Source: CAVRTM01 sp963724015 (GTDB lineage Bacteria; Actinomycetota; Actinomycetes; Actinomycetales; Dermatophilaceae). Taken from it: 64,000 nucleotides of DNA. Within the stretch, counting starts at the first letter, position 1. Each line of letters starts with the position of its first letter. Shown here one piece after another: positions 38,313 to 47,577 of this stretch. Under the pieces are notes generated by a model. It was not told the DNA's origin and searched no databases. It worked only from the letters and a program-made list of their open reading frames with translations. The stretch is from assembly GCA_963724015.1 (NCBI GenBank), contig CAVRTM010000004.1:744001-808000 (forward strand), given 5' to 3'. Both the position numbers and the translations under genes were made by a program.

Positions 38313-38976
38313 TCGGCCTGCTCGTCGTGGCTCTGCGTGCGCCGGCCCGTTCCCCGGCCCCGCCCGGCTGCGGTGCCCGCCCGCCGCCCGGCTCCCACAG
38401 CACGTCCCCGCCGATCTCCAGGTTGGCCACCCGGCCGAGGATGAACAGCAGGTCCGAGAGCCGGTTGAGGTACTTGGCCGTCAGCGGGTTGACCCCTCCG
38501 GGCGCGTCGCCGGCTGCGGGCTGGTCGCCGTACCGCTCCAGCGCGGCCCAGGTGGACCGCTCTGCCCGCCGCGCGACCGTGCGGGCCACGTGCAGGTACG
38601 CCGCCCCGGGCGTGCCCCCGGGCAGGATGAACGAGCGCAGCTTCTCCAGCTCGTCGTTGAACCGGTCGCAGTCGGCCTCGAGCTCGTCCACCCAGGCGTC
38701 CTGGACCCGCAGCGGCGGGTACTCATAGGACGCCGCCAGGGGCGTGCACAGGTCGGCGCCCACGTCGAACAGGTCGTTCTGCACCCGCCGCAGGACGGCG
38801 CGGACGTCGTCCCGCAGCGCGCCGCAGGTGACCGCCACGCCGACGGCGCTGTTGGTCTCGTCGGTGTCGGCGTAGGCAACCAGGCGGGGGTCGGTCTTGC
38901 TCGTGCGGCTGAAGTCCCCCAGGTGCGTGCTGCCGTCGTCGCCGGTCCGGGTGTAGATGCGGGTCAGGTTCACCAT
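38299..38976 (-). CDS. Cob(I)alamin adenosyltransferase, PduO type
   Basis: Makes adenosylcobalamin, the cofactor required by the acyl-CoA mutases encoded nearby. ATP-binding N-terminus LTRIYTRTGDDGSTHLGDFS, conserved RTVARRAERSTW and NRLSDLLFILGRVAN. 225 aa, with a Gly/Arg-rich tail. ATG 38976 is 31 bp from the divergent murA start, so the two share a short promoter region. Placement within 2 kb of the ethylmalonyl-CoA mutase gene supports a role in that pathway. Confidence 0.93.
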   Translation of the reverse strand: MVNLTRIYTRTGDDGSTHLGDFSRTSKTDPRLVAYADTDETNSAVGVAVTCGALRDDVRAVLRRVQNDLFDVGADLCTPLAASYEYPPLRVQDAWVDELEADCDRFNDELEKLRSFILPGGTPGAAYLHVARTVARRAERSTWAALERYGDQPAAGDAPGGVNPLTAKYLNRLSDLLFILGRVANLEIGGDVLWEPGGGRAPQPGGAGERAGARRATTSRPTRRR

Positions 38977-39006
38977 GGGTCGAATGGTCGCAGATAGGCT
39001 CGCGCG

Positions 39007-40290
39007 GTGATGGAGAGGTTCCGAGTGGTCGGTGGCACCAGCCTGCGTGGCGAGGTGCCGGTCGTCGGTGCGAAGAACAGCGCCCTGAAGCTGATGGCGG
39101 CTGCCCTGCTGGCCGTCGGGCGGACACGGCTGTCCAACGTGCCGGCGATCGTGGACGTGACGATCATGGCGGAGCTGCTGCGGCGGCTCGGCTGCACCGT
39201 CGACTACGACGCCGCCGCCGGCGTGGTGGAGATCGACGTGCCGGAGAAGATCGGCCACCGCGCCGACTACGACCTGGTCCGGGCCCTGCGCGCGTCGATC
39301 TCCGTCCTCGGACCGCTGGTGGCCCGCTGCGGCGAGGCTGACGTCGCCGTACCCGGCGGTGATGCGATCGGCTCGCGCGGTCTGGACCTGCACGCCGCCG
39401 GCCTGGAGACGCTGGGCGCGACGGTGCACGTGACCCACGGCTACCTCATCGCGGAGGCGCCCCACGGGCTGCACGGCGGCGACATCCGGCTGGACTTCCC
39501 GAGCGTGGGCGCCACCGAGAACGTCCTCAGCGCGGCCGTGCTCGCCAAGGGCCGCACCCGGCTGTCCAACGCCGCCCGCGAGCCCGAGATCGTCGACATC
39601 GCCGCCATGCTCATCTCGATGGGCGCGCGGATCGCCGGTGCCGGCACCTCCGTGATCGAGGTCGAGGGCGTCGAGGCGCTGTCGCCCGCCGACCACGCGG
39701 TCGTCCCGGACCGGATCGCCTCGGGCACGTGGGCGTTCGCCGCCGCCACCACGCGCGGCGACATCGAGGTCGTCGGCGGAGTGGCCGACCACCTGTCCGT
39801 CGTGCTGGACGCCCTCGTGCACGCCGGGGCGGACGTCGAGACCACCGGCCGGGGGTTCCGCGTGAGCGCCGGGGCCTCGCGGCTGTCCTCGTTCGACGTG
39901 GCGACGCTGCCCTACCCGGGGTTCCCGACCGACCTGCAGCCGTTCGCCCTCGCCTACAACGCCGTGGCCGATGGCAGCGCCATGATCACCGAGAACCTCT
40001 TCGAGGCGCGCTTCCGGACGGTGCAGGAGCTGGCCCGGCTGGGGGCCGACGCCCGCGTGGACGGCCACCACGTCATGGTCCACGGGGTCGGCCGCCTCTC
40101 CGGTGCGCCGGTCGAGGCCAGCGACATCCGCGCCGGCGCCGCCCTGGTGATCGCCGGCCTGGTCGCCGACGGGACCACCACCGTCAGCGGCGCGCACCAC
40201 GTCGACCGCGGCTACGCCGGGTTCGACGAGGCGATGCAGGGGCTGGGAGCCGACGTCACCCGCGAGCCGGACGACGCGCCCTTCGCCTGA
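39007..40290 (+). CDS. murA: UDP-N-acetylglucosamine 1-carboxyvinyltransferase with Asp active site
   Basis: First committed enzyme of peptidoglycan synthesis (427 aa). VVGAKNSALKLMAAALL, FPSVGATENVLSAAVLAKG, LPYPGFPTDLQPFALA and NLFEARFR are all present. The loop that carries the fosfomycin-reactive Cys in most bacteria reads PGGDAIGSR here, so Asp (about residue 119) replaces Cys. The same substitution makes mycobacterial MurA intrinsically fosfomycin-insensitive. Start GTG 39007 or the adjacent ATG 39010. Confidence 0.97.
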   Translation: MMERFRVVGGTSLRGEVPVVGAKNSALKLMAAALLAVGRTRLSNVPAIVDVTIMAELLRRLGCTVDYDAAAGVVEIDVPEKIGHRADYDLVRALRASISVLGPLVARCGEADVAVPGGDAIGSRGLDLHAAGLETLGATVHVTHGYLIAEAPHGLHGGDIRLDFPSVGATENVLSAAVLAKGRTRLSNAAREPEIVDIAAMLISMGARIAGAGTSVIEVEGVEALSPADHAVVPDRIASGTWAFAAATTRGDIEVVGGVADHLSVVLDALVHAGADVETTGRGFRVSAGASRLSSFDVATLPYPGFPTDLQPFALAYNAVADGSAMITENLFEARFRTVQELARLGADARVDGHHVMVHGVGRLSGAPVEASDIRAGAALVIAGLVADGTTTVSGAHHVDRGYAGFDEAMQGLGADVTREPDDAPFA

Positions 40291-40321
40291 GCCGTCCGGT
40301 CGTGTCCGGATCGTTACGCGT

Positions 40322-40367
40322 CGTTTGCACACCAGCCGGTCCCCATGGGCGTGAATACAGGCAAACG
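40322..40367. promoter_or_regulatory. Spaced inverted repeat upstream of the STAS gene
   Basis: cgtttgc (40322-40328) and gcaaacg (40361-40367) are exact complements 32 nt apart in the 110-bp murA-STAS gap, ending 33 bp before the STAS ATG. A looped regulator site or part of a stress promoter is possible; the evidence is only the symmetry. Confidence 0.3.
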
Positions 40368-40400
40368 CGGGTAAGGCGCGGTGGACGAAGGGGGGCAGAG

Positions 40401-40779
40401 ATGTCGGCAGTGGCAACGGTGCAAGGACCGCCGGTGAGCGTGCTGGAGACGGTGGCGGGCGCGGAGGTCGTCGTGACCGGTCGCCTGGACGTGCACACGG
40501 TCGCGGACGTCCGGCTGCTGCTGCACGCCGTGCTGGACCGGGGGCAGGGCGACCTCATGGTGCACCTGGCCGGCGCCGAGGTGCACGACGCCACCGGGCT
40601 CGGCGTCCTCGTCGGCGCCCACCACCGGGCCCGTCGGGCGGGGCGCCGCCTCGTCCTCGTGGACGTCTCCCCGCGCCTGGACCGGCTGCTGCGCGGTCTC
40701 CCGCCTGCACAGGGTGCTGGCCCGGCACCCCGCTGCCTCGCCGGTCGCGTTGGTCGGTGTGTCGGCTCTCACCGCCTGA
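40401..40779 (+). CDS. STAS-domain protein, anti-sigma-factor antagonist-like (frame-broken)
   Basis: About 125-aa STAS domain: VVTGRLDVHTVADVRLLLHA, then VHLAGAEVHDATGLGVLVGA and RRLVLVDVSPRLDRLLR. STAS antagonists release sigma factors when unphosphorylated. In SpoIIAA/BldG-like proteins the phospho-acceptor Ser follows the Asp (DSxG); here the motif is D-A-T-G, so that Ser is Ala. A +1 C near 40703 breaks the frame; corrected it reads LRLHRVLARHPAASPVALVG to a stop at 40779. ATG has a ggggggcag element upstream. No anti-sigma kinase gene is adjacent. Confidence 0.8.
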
Positions 40780-40807
40780 GGGCCTCCCCACCGCAGCCGC
40801 CCGCGGC

Positions 40808-40813
40808 TACCTT
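40808..40813 (+). promoter_or_regulatory. -10 box for the ethylmalonyl-CoA mutase gene
   Basis: tacctt ends 6 nt before the ATG at 40820, with no Shine-Dalgarno element between, consistent with a leaderless transcript. Confidence 0.45.
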
Positions 40814-40819
40814 CGGCCC

Positions 40820-42911
40820 ATGGGCGAGCAGAGCACGACCCCGCCGCGGCGGGAGCGCGACCAGCCGTGGGTGATGCGCACGTACGCCGGGCACTCCAGC
40901 GCCGCGGCCTCCAACGCGCTCTACCGGCGCAACCTCGAGAAGGGCCAGACGGGCCTCTCGGTCGCGTTCGACCTGCCCACCCAGACCGGCTACGACCCGG
41001 ACTCCCCGCTGGCCCATGGCGAGGTCGGCAAGGTCGGCGTGCCGATCTCGCACATCGGGGACATGCGGGCGCTCTTCGCCGGCATCCCGGTTGCGACGAT
41101 GAACACCTCGATGACCATCAACGCCACCGCGATGTGGGTGCTCGCGCTGTACCAGGTGGTGGCCGAGGAGCAGGCCGCCGAGGCGGCGGAGGCTGCCGGG
41201 GAGCCGGTCGACCCCACCGCGGTCGTCCGCGCGCTGGCCGGCACCACGCAGAACGACATCATCAAGGAGTACCTCTCCCGCGGCACCTACGTCTTCGGCC
41301 CGGCGCCGTCGCTGCGGCTGACCACGGACCTGGTCGCCCACACCGTCGAGGCGATGCCGAGGTGGAACCCGGTCAACATCTGCAGCTACCACCTGCAGGA
41401 GGCGGGCGCGACACCGGTGCAGGAGATCGCCTACGCGATGTGCACCGCGATCGCCGTCCTGGACGCGGTGCGCGACTCCGGCCGGGTGGCGCCCGAGCGG
41501 TTCGGCGAGGTGGTCGCGAGGATCTCCTTCTTCGTCAACGCCGGCGTCCGGTTCGTCGAGGAGATGTGCAAGATGCGCGCCTTCGTCGCGCTGTGGGACG
41601 AGGTCACCCGCGAGCGGTACGGCGTCACGGACCCCGCCCAGCGCCGGTTCCGGTACGGCGTCCAGGTCAACTCCCTGGGGCTGACCGAGGCCCAGCCGGA
41701 GAACAACGTCCAGCGGATCGTGCTGGAGATGCTGGCCGTGACCTTGTCCAAGGATGCGCGGGCGCGGGCGGTGCAGCTGCCGGCGTGGAACGAGGCGCTC
41801 GGGCTGCCCCGCCCGTGGGACCAGCAGTGGTCCCTGCGGATGCAGCAGGTCCTCGCGTTCGAGTCCGACCTGCTGGAGCACGAGGACCTGTTCGCGGGCT
41901 CGACCGTGGTGGAGGCCGAGGTGACCCGGCTGCTCGAGGGCGCGCGGGCCGAGATCGCCACCGTGCAGGGCATGGGCGGCGCGGTGGCGGCGGTCGAGTC
42001 CGGCTACATGAAGTCGGCCCTGGTGGCCGCGCACTCCCGGCGGCGCCAGCGGGTCGAGTCCGGCGAGCAGGTGGTGGTCGGCGTCAACCGGTTCGAGAGC
42101 ACCGAGCCGAGCCCGCTCACGGCGGACCTCGGCAGCCGCGGTGCAGGGTGTCGACCCGGACGTCGAGGCCCGGGCGGCACTGGCCGTGGCGACGTGGCGG
42201 GCCGAGCGGGACGCGGGCGCCGGCGCGGAGCCGGCCGCGGCGCTGGTGCAGCTGCGCGACGACGCCGGGTCCGGCGCGAACCTGATGGAGGCGAGCCTGC
42301 GGTGCGCCCGCGCGGGGGTGACCACCGGGGAGTGGGCAGGGGTGCTGCGCGAGGTCTTCGGCGAGTATCGAGCCCCCACAGGCGTTTCCGGGAGCGTGGG
42401 TGTGGCCGGTGCCGGCCCGGACGGCGACCTCGCGGCGGTGCGTGAGCTGGTGCGCCGTACCGGGGAGGAGCTGGGGGAGCGGCTGCGGCTGCTGGTCGGC
42501 AAGCCCGGCCTGGACGGGCACAGCAACGGCGCGGAGCAGGTCGCCGTACGGGCCCGCGATGCGGGACTCGAGGTCGTCTACCAGGGGATCCGGCTGACGC
42601 CGCAGCAGATCGTCGCCGCGGCCGTCGCCGAGGACGTGCACTGCGTGGGCCTCTCGGTGCTGTCCGGCTCGCACATGCAGCTGGTGCCGGACGTGCTGGA
42701 GGGGCTGCGGGCGGCCGGCGCCGGTGACCTGCCGGTGGTCGTGGGCGGCATCATCCCCGAGGCGGATGCGCGGGAGCTGCGCCGTCTCGGCGTCGCGGCC
42801 GTCTTCACGCCGCGGGACTACTCGATCACCGCGACCATCGGCGAGGTCGTGCAGGTGGTGCGCGCCGCGCGAGGGCTGGACGTCGTCGCGCTCAGGCCGG
42901 GCGGTAGGTGA
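40820..42911 (+). CDS. ecm: Ethylmalonyl-CoA mutase (MeaA-type, B12-dependent; frame-broken)
   Basis: Adenosylcobalamin enzyme rearranging (2R)-ethylmalonyl-CoA to (2S)-methylsuccinyl-CoA. The MCM barrel (RTYAGHSSAAASNALYRRNL, LSVAFDLPTQTGYDPD, NTSMTINATAMWVLALYQVV, GTTQNDIIKEYLSRGTYVF) and the C-terminal B12-binding domain with GKPGLDGHSNGAEQ (DxHxxG, about residue 562) and VVVGGIIPEADA lie in one chain of about 696 aa. Remembered Streptomyces MeaA matches almost word for word, more closely than methylmalonyl-CoA mutase does. A +1 C near 42134 shifts the frame (should read LGSAVQGVDPDVEARA). The 3' end overlaps the convergent DHFR-like gene by 20 bp. Confidence 0.9.
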
Positions 42912-43473
42912 GCAGCACCGACCCCGTCGTGGTGGCCGTGCAGTCGACCAGCCGCAGCCGCCGTACCTGCTCGGCGTCCCGGAACAGCCTCCTGCCGCTG
43001 CCGATGACGAGCGGTGACACCGTGAGCGAGTACTCGTCCACCAGGTCGTGCTGCATCAGGGTCTGGACGAGGATGCCGCTGCCGAGGACGGCGATGGTCC
43101 CGCCTGGCTGCTCCTTGAGCCGGGCCACGGCCGTCGGGACGTCGCCCTGGAGGAGGGACGAGTGCTGCCACCCGACCTCCCGCAGGGTCGTGGAGGCGAC
43201 GTACTTGGCCGTGCTGTTCAGGTGCGCGGCGAACGGGTCGTCCGCGGGTGCGGTCGGCCAGTGGCGGGCCATGATCTCGTAGGTCCTGCGGCCGAACAGG
43301 TAGGCGCCGGTCGAGGCCATGCCCTTCGCGGCGCTCGCGCCGAGGACCTCGTCGAAGTACGGGCGCTGCCACCCACCGTGCCGGAAGCCCCCGTCGGTGT
43401 CCTCCTCGGGAGAGCCCGGTGCCTGCATCACGCCGTCCAGCGACAGGAACTCGATGACCGTGAGCGTCCTCAT
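42892..43473 (-). CDS. Dihydrofolate reductase-family (RibD C-terminal-like) protein
   Basis: 193-aa NADPH-binding fold of the DHFR/RibD_C superfamily: TLTVIEFLSLDGVMQAPGSP, LFGRRTYEIMARHWP, KYVASTTLREVGWQHSSLL and GTIAVLGSGILVQTL. These YyaP/YwjB-like proteins rarely act as true DHFR; the actual substrate is unknown. ATG 43473. Convergent overlap with ecm; followed upstream by the aminotransferase gene on the same strand. Confidence 0.85.
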   Translation of the reverse strand: MRTLTVIEFLSLDGVMQAPGSPEEDTDGGFRHGGWQRPYFDEVLGASAAKGMASTGAYLFGRRTYEIMARHWPTAPADDPFAAHLNSTAKYVASTTLREVGWQHSSLLQGDVPTAVARLKEQPGGTIAVLGSGILVQTLMQHDLVDEYSLTVSPLVIGSGRRLFRDAEQVRRLRLVDCTATTTGSVLLTYRPA

Positions 43474-43534
43474 GGGCAGTGCCTCTCTGCGGTGGGTGGG
43501 CCTCCTCGGTGGGGACCTCGGCGGGCGGCAGGAC

Positions 43535-44691
43535 TCATCGCTGCGGCCGTCTCGCCCAGGCCGCCGCGAGCCGGCGGACGATCCGCTCCAGCCGCTCGGG
43601 GGAGGTGGCCAGGTTGACGCCGCACGTGGCCCTGCCCACCGGGGCCGAAGCGGGCGCCGTCGTTGACCAGCACGCGTCCCTCGCGCAGCGCCAGGCCCGC
43701 CGGGTCCTCGTGCCCGAGCGCGCGGACGTCCAGCCAGGCGAGGTACGTCGCCTCCAGCGGCCGCTGCCGCACGCCCGGCAGCAGCTCCGTGACGAGGTGG
43801 CCGAACAGGGTGCGGTTGGCGTCGAGGCGCTGCAGCAGCTCCTCCAGCCACGAGGTGCCTTGCCCGTACGCCGCGAGGGTGCCGACCACGCCGAGCGGTG
43901 AGGGGCCGTGGTTGGCGGTGTGCGGGAGGGCACGCAGCGCCGTCCCCGTCGCCGAGGGTGCCGGTGACGACCTGCGCGCAGCGCAGCCCCGGGACGTTCC
44001 ACGCCTTGGCGGCCGACAGGACGGTCGTGGTGTGCCCGGCCGTGCCCTCCAGCATGGCGTAGGGCAGGTGGGCCGCGCCGGGAAGGACCAGCGGCGCGTG
44101 GACCTCGTCGCTGATCACCCGTGCCCCGTGCCGCAGGACGATGTCGCGCAGGCCCTCCAGCTCCTCCCGGCGGAAGACGCGGCCCCACGGGTTGTGCGGC
44201 TGGCACAGGAGCACGGTGCGGGCGCCTGCGGTGAGGGCGGCGTCGATGCGGTCGAGGTCCAGCGTCGCCGGGCCGTCCGGGTCCAGCGGGACGGGCGCCA
44301 GCGCGCGGCCGGTGAGCGGCACGACGTCCAGGAACGGCGGGTACGCCGGGGTCGGCACCACCACCGGGGCGTCCTCGCACAGCGTCCGCAGCACGAGCTC
44401 GACCCCGGCCATGACGTCCGGCACCAGCACCACGTGTGCCGGCTGGATGCCCCATGCCCAGCGCTGGGCGGTGAACGCGGCCAGGGCCTGCGCGACGCCG
44501 GTGCGGGCGTCGGCCGCGCTGTAGCCGACGGCCCCGCGGTCGACCGCGTCGTGGAGGGCCGCCGCCAGGGGTCCGGCGAGGGCGAAGTCCATCTCGGCCA
44601 CCCAGGCGGGCAGCACGTCGGGACCTGCGGCCGACCACTTGGCGCCGGCCCGGTCGCGCAGCTCGCGGTCGCTGAGGTCACGCAGGGTCAT
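43535..44691 (-). CDS. MalY/PatB-type aminotransferase / C-S lyase (two frame breaks)
   Basis: Fold-type I PLP enzyme of the MalY/PatB (cystathionine beta-lyase-like) group, about 385 aa. LPAWVAEMDFALAGPL, HNPWGRVFRREELEGL, SDEVHAPLVLPG and the PLP lysine in SAAKAWNVPGLRCAQ. Breaks near 43935 and 43640 (each one extra G/C) split it; corrected parts continue as LRALPHTANHGPSPLGVVG and ATCGVNLATSPERLERIVRR. Start ATG 44691. It likely cleaves Cys-S-conjugates or cystathionine; substrate is not decidable. Confidence 0.85.
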
Positions 44692-44731
44692 GGGCCGATC
44701 GTGACAGGCGACGGCGATCTACAGTCGGGGA

Positions 44732-45286
44732 ATGAGCGACCTGCAGTGCCCGGCCACGTTCCTCGTGGTGGGTTGGGGGCCGGTTCCGCACCGGACCGAG
44801 GGAGTCGAGGCCGCGCTGCGCGAGGGGCGCGGACGGCTCCCCGGGCTCGACGGCGTGGCCGAGCCGGACGGCGTGGCCGAGCTGGCCGACGAGCTGCGCG
44901 ACCGCAGGATCGCCGCGGTCTGCAGCGGCTGCGACGCGACGGCGCTCGCGGCCGCGACGGCGTTGGCCCGGCGGCTGGGCGTGACCCACCGCAGCGTCGA
45001 CGGACTGGACCCTCTGCCGGCTGCGGCTGCGGATCTGCGGCTGTGCGGGCCGGTCCGCCGGGCGCCGGCGCCCTCGGCCGCGCGCCACCGGGCGGCCCTG
45101 GACGCCCTCGCCGACCTGCACCGCGGCGAGACCGTGCTCGTGGTGACCGACGCCAGCGTGGTGACGACGCTGTGGCCTGCTGGCCGCGGCCCTGACGACG
45201 AGGACGGGCTGTCGCCGTACCGGCTGGTGACGGTGCAGGTGGACGGTGACGGGTGGCGGCTGCTCGGCCGGGCGGGCGGCGGCTGA
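44732..45286 (+). CDS. Degenerate histidine-phosphatase-like protein
   Basis: 184 aa. The layout follows histidine phosphatases: a first strand LVVGWGPVPHRTEGVEA where RHGxT is expected, a helix/strand ELADELRDRRIAAVCSGCDA (usual SSxLxRA region), ATALARRLGVTHRSVDGLD, and ETVLVVTDASVVTTL where the second catalytic His (VSHGG) normally sits. Both catalytic histidine motifs and the Arg of RHG are missing, so it is probably not a phosphatase. ATG with a tacagt box 6 nt upstream (leaderless). The next stop is followed by the convergent GGT gene. The fold call is inference from pattern only. Confidence 0.55.
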   Translation: MSDLQCPATFLVVGWGPVPHRTEGVEAALREGRGRLPGLDGVAEPDGVAELADELRDRRIAAVCSGCDATALAAATALARRLGVTHRSVDGLDPLPAAAADLRLCGPVRRAPAPSAARHRAALDALADLHRGETVLVVTDASVVTTLWPAGRGPDDEDGLSPYRLVTVQVDGDGWRLLGRAGGG

Positions 45287-45302
45287 GCGGCGGCCGAGCG
45301 GG

Positions 45303-46844
45303 TCAGCCGATGACGGTGGCCGCGGCGCGCCGGCCGTCACCGGCGGCGGACAGCCCTCCGTCGGCGTCGCGCAGCGTCGCCCCGACGCCGCCGAAGAACA
45401 TGTCGCGGTGCCCGTGGACGCGGGCGGGCAGGCCGCTGCGCTGCACCGCCTCCTGCAGCGCGTCGTCGTCCTCGTGCTCGATCCGGGCCGACCCGTCCTC
45501 GAGGATGCTGACGTGCAACCGCGCCCGGTCGATCGCCGACTGCAGGTCGGCGCCCTCGAGGCAGAACGCCGCCAGCACCTGCAGGAGCGCCGTGGTGATG
45601 CGGTCGGCGCCCGGGCTGCCCACCGCGAGGCGGGCTCCGTCGCGGTGGCGGGCGGTCGTCGGCGCCATGTTGGAGGCCAGCCGGGTGCCGGGGGCCAGGG
45701 CGTGCAGCCCCCGGCGGTTGAGCTCCGGCTCGCCCAGGCAGTTGTTGAGCACCAGGCCGGTGCCCGGGACGGTGACGCCGGAGCCGTAGCCGGCCGAGGC
45801 GGTGATGGCGCAGGCCGTCCCGTCACTGTCGACGACCGACACGTGGGCGGTCGAGGAGGACGTCGGCAGGGCAGCCAGGTTCTGCTCGGTGACCGTGCGG
45901 ATCAGGTCGCGGCCGGCTTCGAGCAGGTCCTCGGACACGTCCAGGTGCTCCCGCCGGTAGCCCAGCACCTCGCGCTGGATCCCGATGAGGTCGTCCGGGC
46001 CGGGGCACTCCCGGCGGGCCAGCATCAGCAGCATCGCCGTCAGCACCGGGCCGCCGATCGACGGCGGAGGGTTGGCCGCGATGCTCCAGCCGCGCAGCGT
46101 GCTCAGCAGGGCGGGCCGCTCCCGCGGGTCGTACGTCGCGAGGTCGGCCGCAGTGACCAGGCCGCCGCGGGCGGCCATGTCCTGGGCGACCTGCTCGGCG
46201 AGGTCGCCGGTGTAGAGGTCGGTCCATCCCCGGTGCGCCAGGTGGGTGAGCGAGCCGGCGAGCTCGGGGGAGCGGAGCGTCGTACCGGCGGGGTGGGGCA
46301 CGCCCTCGGCGCTGTGGAAGGCGCGGGTCTGCTCGTCCCAGCCGAAGATCGAGTCGTGCACCAGGGCGAGGTAGCTGGCGGCCGCCGCACCGAGCGGGAA
46401 GCCGTCGCGCGCGGCGGAGATCGCCGGGGCGAGCAGCTCCGCCCACGGGGCGGCGCCGTGGCGTTCGTGGGCGCGCCCGAAGGCGGCGAGGGCCCCCGGC
46501 GTCGCGACCGAGCCGTGGCCGGCGAACACGGTGAGCCCGCCGCCGTACGTCGTGTGGATCTCACGCACGCCGGCGCCGAACCGCTCCCGCGGCAGGCCAC
46601 GGCCGGGCATCTCGACGTTGCCGTCGACCACGACGGGCGAGCCGTCGGCCGGCCAGATGTTGACGAACGCGCCGCCGAGCGGGCTGACGACGCCGGGCTC
46701 GGTGACCGTGGCCACGAGCATGGCGGCGATGGCGGCGTCGACCGCCGTGCCGCCGGCGTGGATGAGGTCCAGGCCCGCCTGGGCGGCGAGGGGACTGGTT
46801 GCGGCTACTGCCGCGCGCCTGTTCACGGGTCGATTGTCGATCAC
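45303..46844 (-). CDS. Gamma-glutamyltransferase family protein
   Basis: 513-aa Ntn hydrolase of the gamma-glutamyltranspeptidase family. N-terminal ATSPLAAQAGLDLIHAGGTA and VDAAIAAMLVATVTEPGV, VVSPLGGAFVNIW, and the self-cleavage site with the nucleophilic Thr in LPTSSSTAHVSVVDSDG (about residue 331), then NNCLGEPELN. No signal peptide is visible, unlike secreted GGTs, and the chain is shorter than E. coli GGT. The GTG start overlaps the nucS stop by 4 nt. Acceptor/substrate unknown. Confidence 0.87.
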   Translation of the reverse strand: MIDNRPVNRRAAVAATSPLAAQAGLDLIHAGGTAVDAAIAAMLVATVTEPGVVSPLGGAFVNIWPADGSPVVVDGNVEMPGRGLPRERFGAGVREIHTTYGGGLTVFAGHGSVATPGALAAFGRAHERHGAAPWAELLAPAISAARDGFPLGAAAASYLALVHDSIFGWDEQTRAFHSAEGVPHPAGTTLRSPELAGSLTHLAHRGWTDLYTGDLAEQVAQDMAARGGLVTAADLATYDPRERPALLSTLRGWSIAANPPPSIGGPVLTAMLLMLARRECPGPDDLIGIQREVLGYRREHLDVSEDLLEAGRDLIRTVTEQNLAALPTSSSTAHVSVVDSDGTACAITASAGYGSGVTVPGTGLVLNNCLGEPELNRRGLHALAPGTRLASNMAPTTARHRDGARLAVGSPGADRITTALLQVLAAFCLEGADLQSAIDRARLHVSILEDGSARIEHEDDDALQEAVQRSGLPARVHGHRDMFFGGVGATLRDADGGLSAAGDGRRAAATVIG

Positions 46845-47566
46845 CGGCGCGCGGACCGCCCGGAAGGGGTCAGAAGAGGCGGGTGGTCGACGTCGTCCAT
46901 GCCGCGCAGGGCGTCGTAGTCCAGGGTCACGCAGCGGATGCCGCGGTCGACGGCGAGGGTCCGAGCCTGGGGCTTGATCTCCTGGGCGGCGAAGACGCCG
47001 GTGACCGTGCCGAGGTGCGGGTCGCGGTTCATCAGCTCGAGGTAGCGGGTGAGCTGCTCGACCCCGTCGATGTCGCCGCGGCGCTTGATCTCGACCGCCA
47101 CGCTGGCGCCGCTGGCGTCCTTGCAGAGGATGTCGACCGGGCCGATCGCGGTCATGTACTCGCGCCGGACCAGCGTGTAACCCTCGCCGAGGGTGTGGAT
47201 GTGCTCGGCCAGGAGCTTCTGCAGGTGGGCCTCGACACCGTCCTTGACCAGACCGGGGTCGATCCCGAGCTCGTGCGCGGAGTCGTGCAGCACCTCGTGC
47301 AGCCGCACCCGCAGCCGGTCGTCGGACTTGGCGTGCTGGACCACCCAGACGGCCGACACGCCGTCCGCGGCCTCGTGGTCCTCGGGGGAGACCTCGGCCA
47401 TCGCGCACGGCGGGGACATCCAGTTCAGCGGCTTGTACGAGCCGCCGTCGCTGTGCACCAGCACCGAGCCGTCGGCCTTGACCATCAGCAGGCGGGTGGC
47501 CAGTGGCAGGTGGGCCTGGAGTCGGCCCTCGTAGTCCACGCTGCATCGAGCTATCACCAGTCGCAC
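46841..47566 (-). CDS. nucS: Endonuclease NucS (mismatch-specific)
   Basis: RecB-like nuclease providing non-canonical mismatch repair in actinobacteria, which lack MutS/MutL. 241 aa. N-terminal DNA-binding domain (RLVIARCSVDYEGRLQAHLP, DGGSYKPLNWMSPPCAM), catalytic domain GPVDILCKDASG, VAVEIKRRGDIDGVEQLTRY with the metal ligands, and a C-terminal tail that could carry the beta-clamp contact. GTG 47566. Overlaps the GGT-family start (GTGA), so the two are coupled. Confidence 0.95.
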   Translation of the reverse strand: MRLVIARCSVDYEGRLQAHLPLATRLLMVKADGSVLVHSDGGSYKPLNWMSPPCAMAEVSPEDHEAADGVSAVWVVQHAKSDDRLRVRLHEVLHDSAHELGIDPGLVKDGVEAHLQKLLAEHIHTLGEGYTLVRREYMTAIGPVDILCKDASGASVAVEIKRRGDIDGVEQLTRYLELMNRDPHLGTVTGVFAAQEIKPQARTLAVDRGIRCVTLDYDALRGMDDVDHPPLLTPSGRSARR

Positions 47567-47577
47567 GACGGGGAAGC

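Noticed and set aside
37862..40820. Cobalamin riboswitch for the adenosyltransferase or mutase
   Set aside because: The upstream gaps are 30-110 bp and show no B12-box-like sequence; both starts look leaderless or nearly so.
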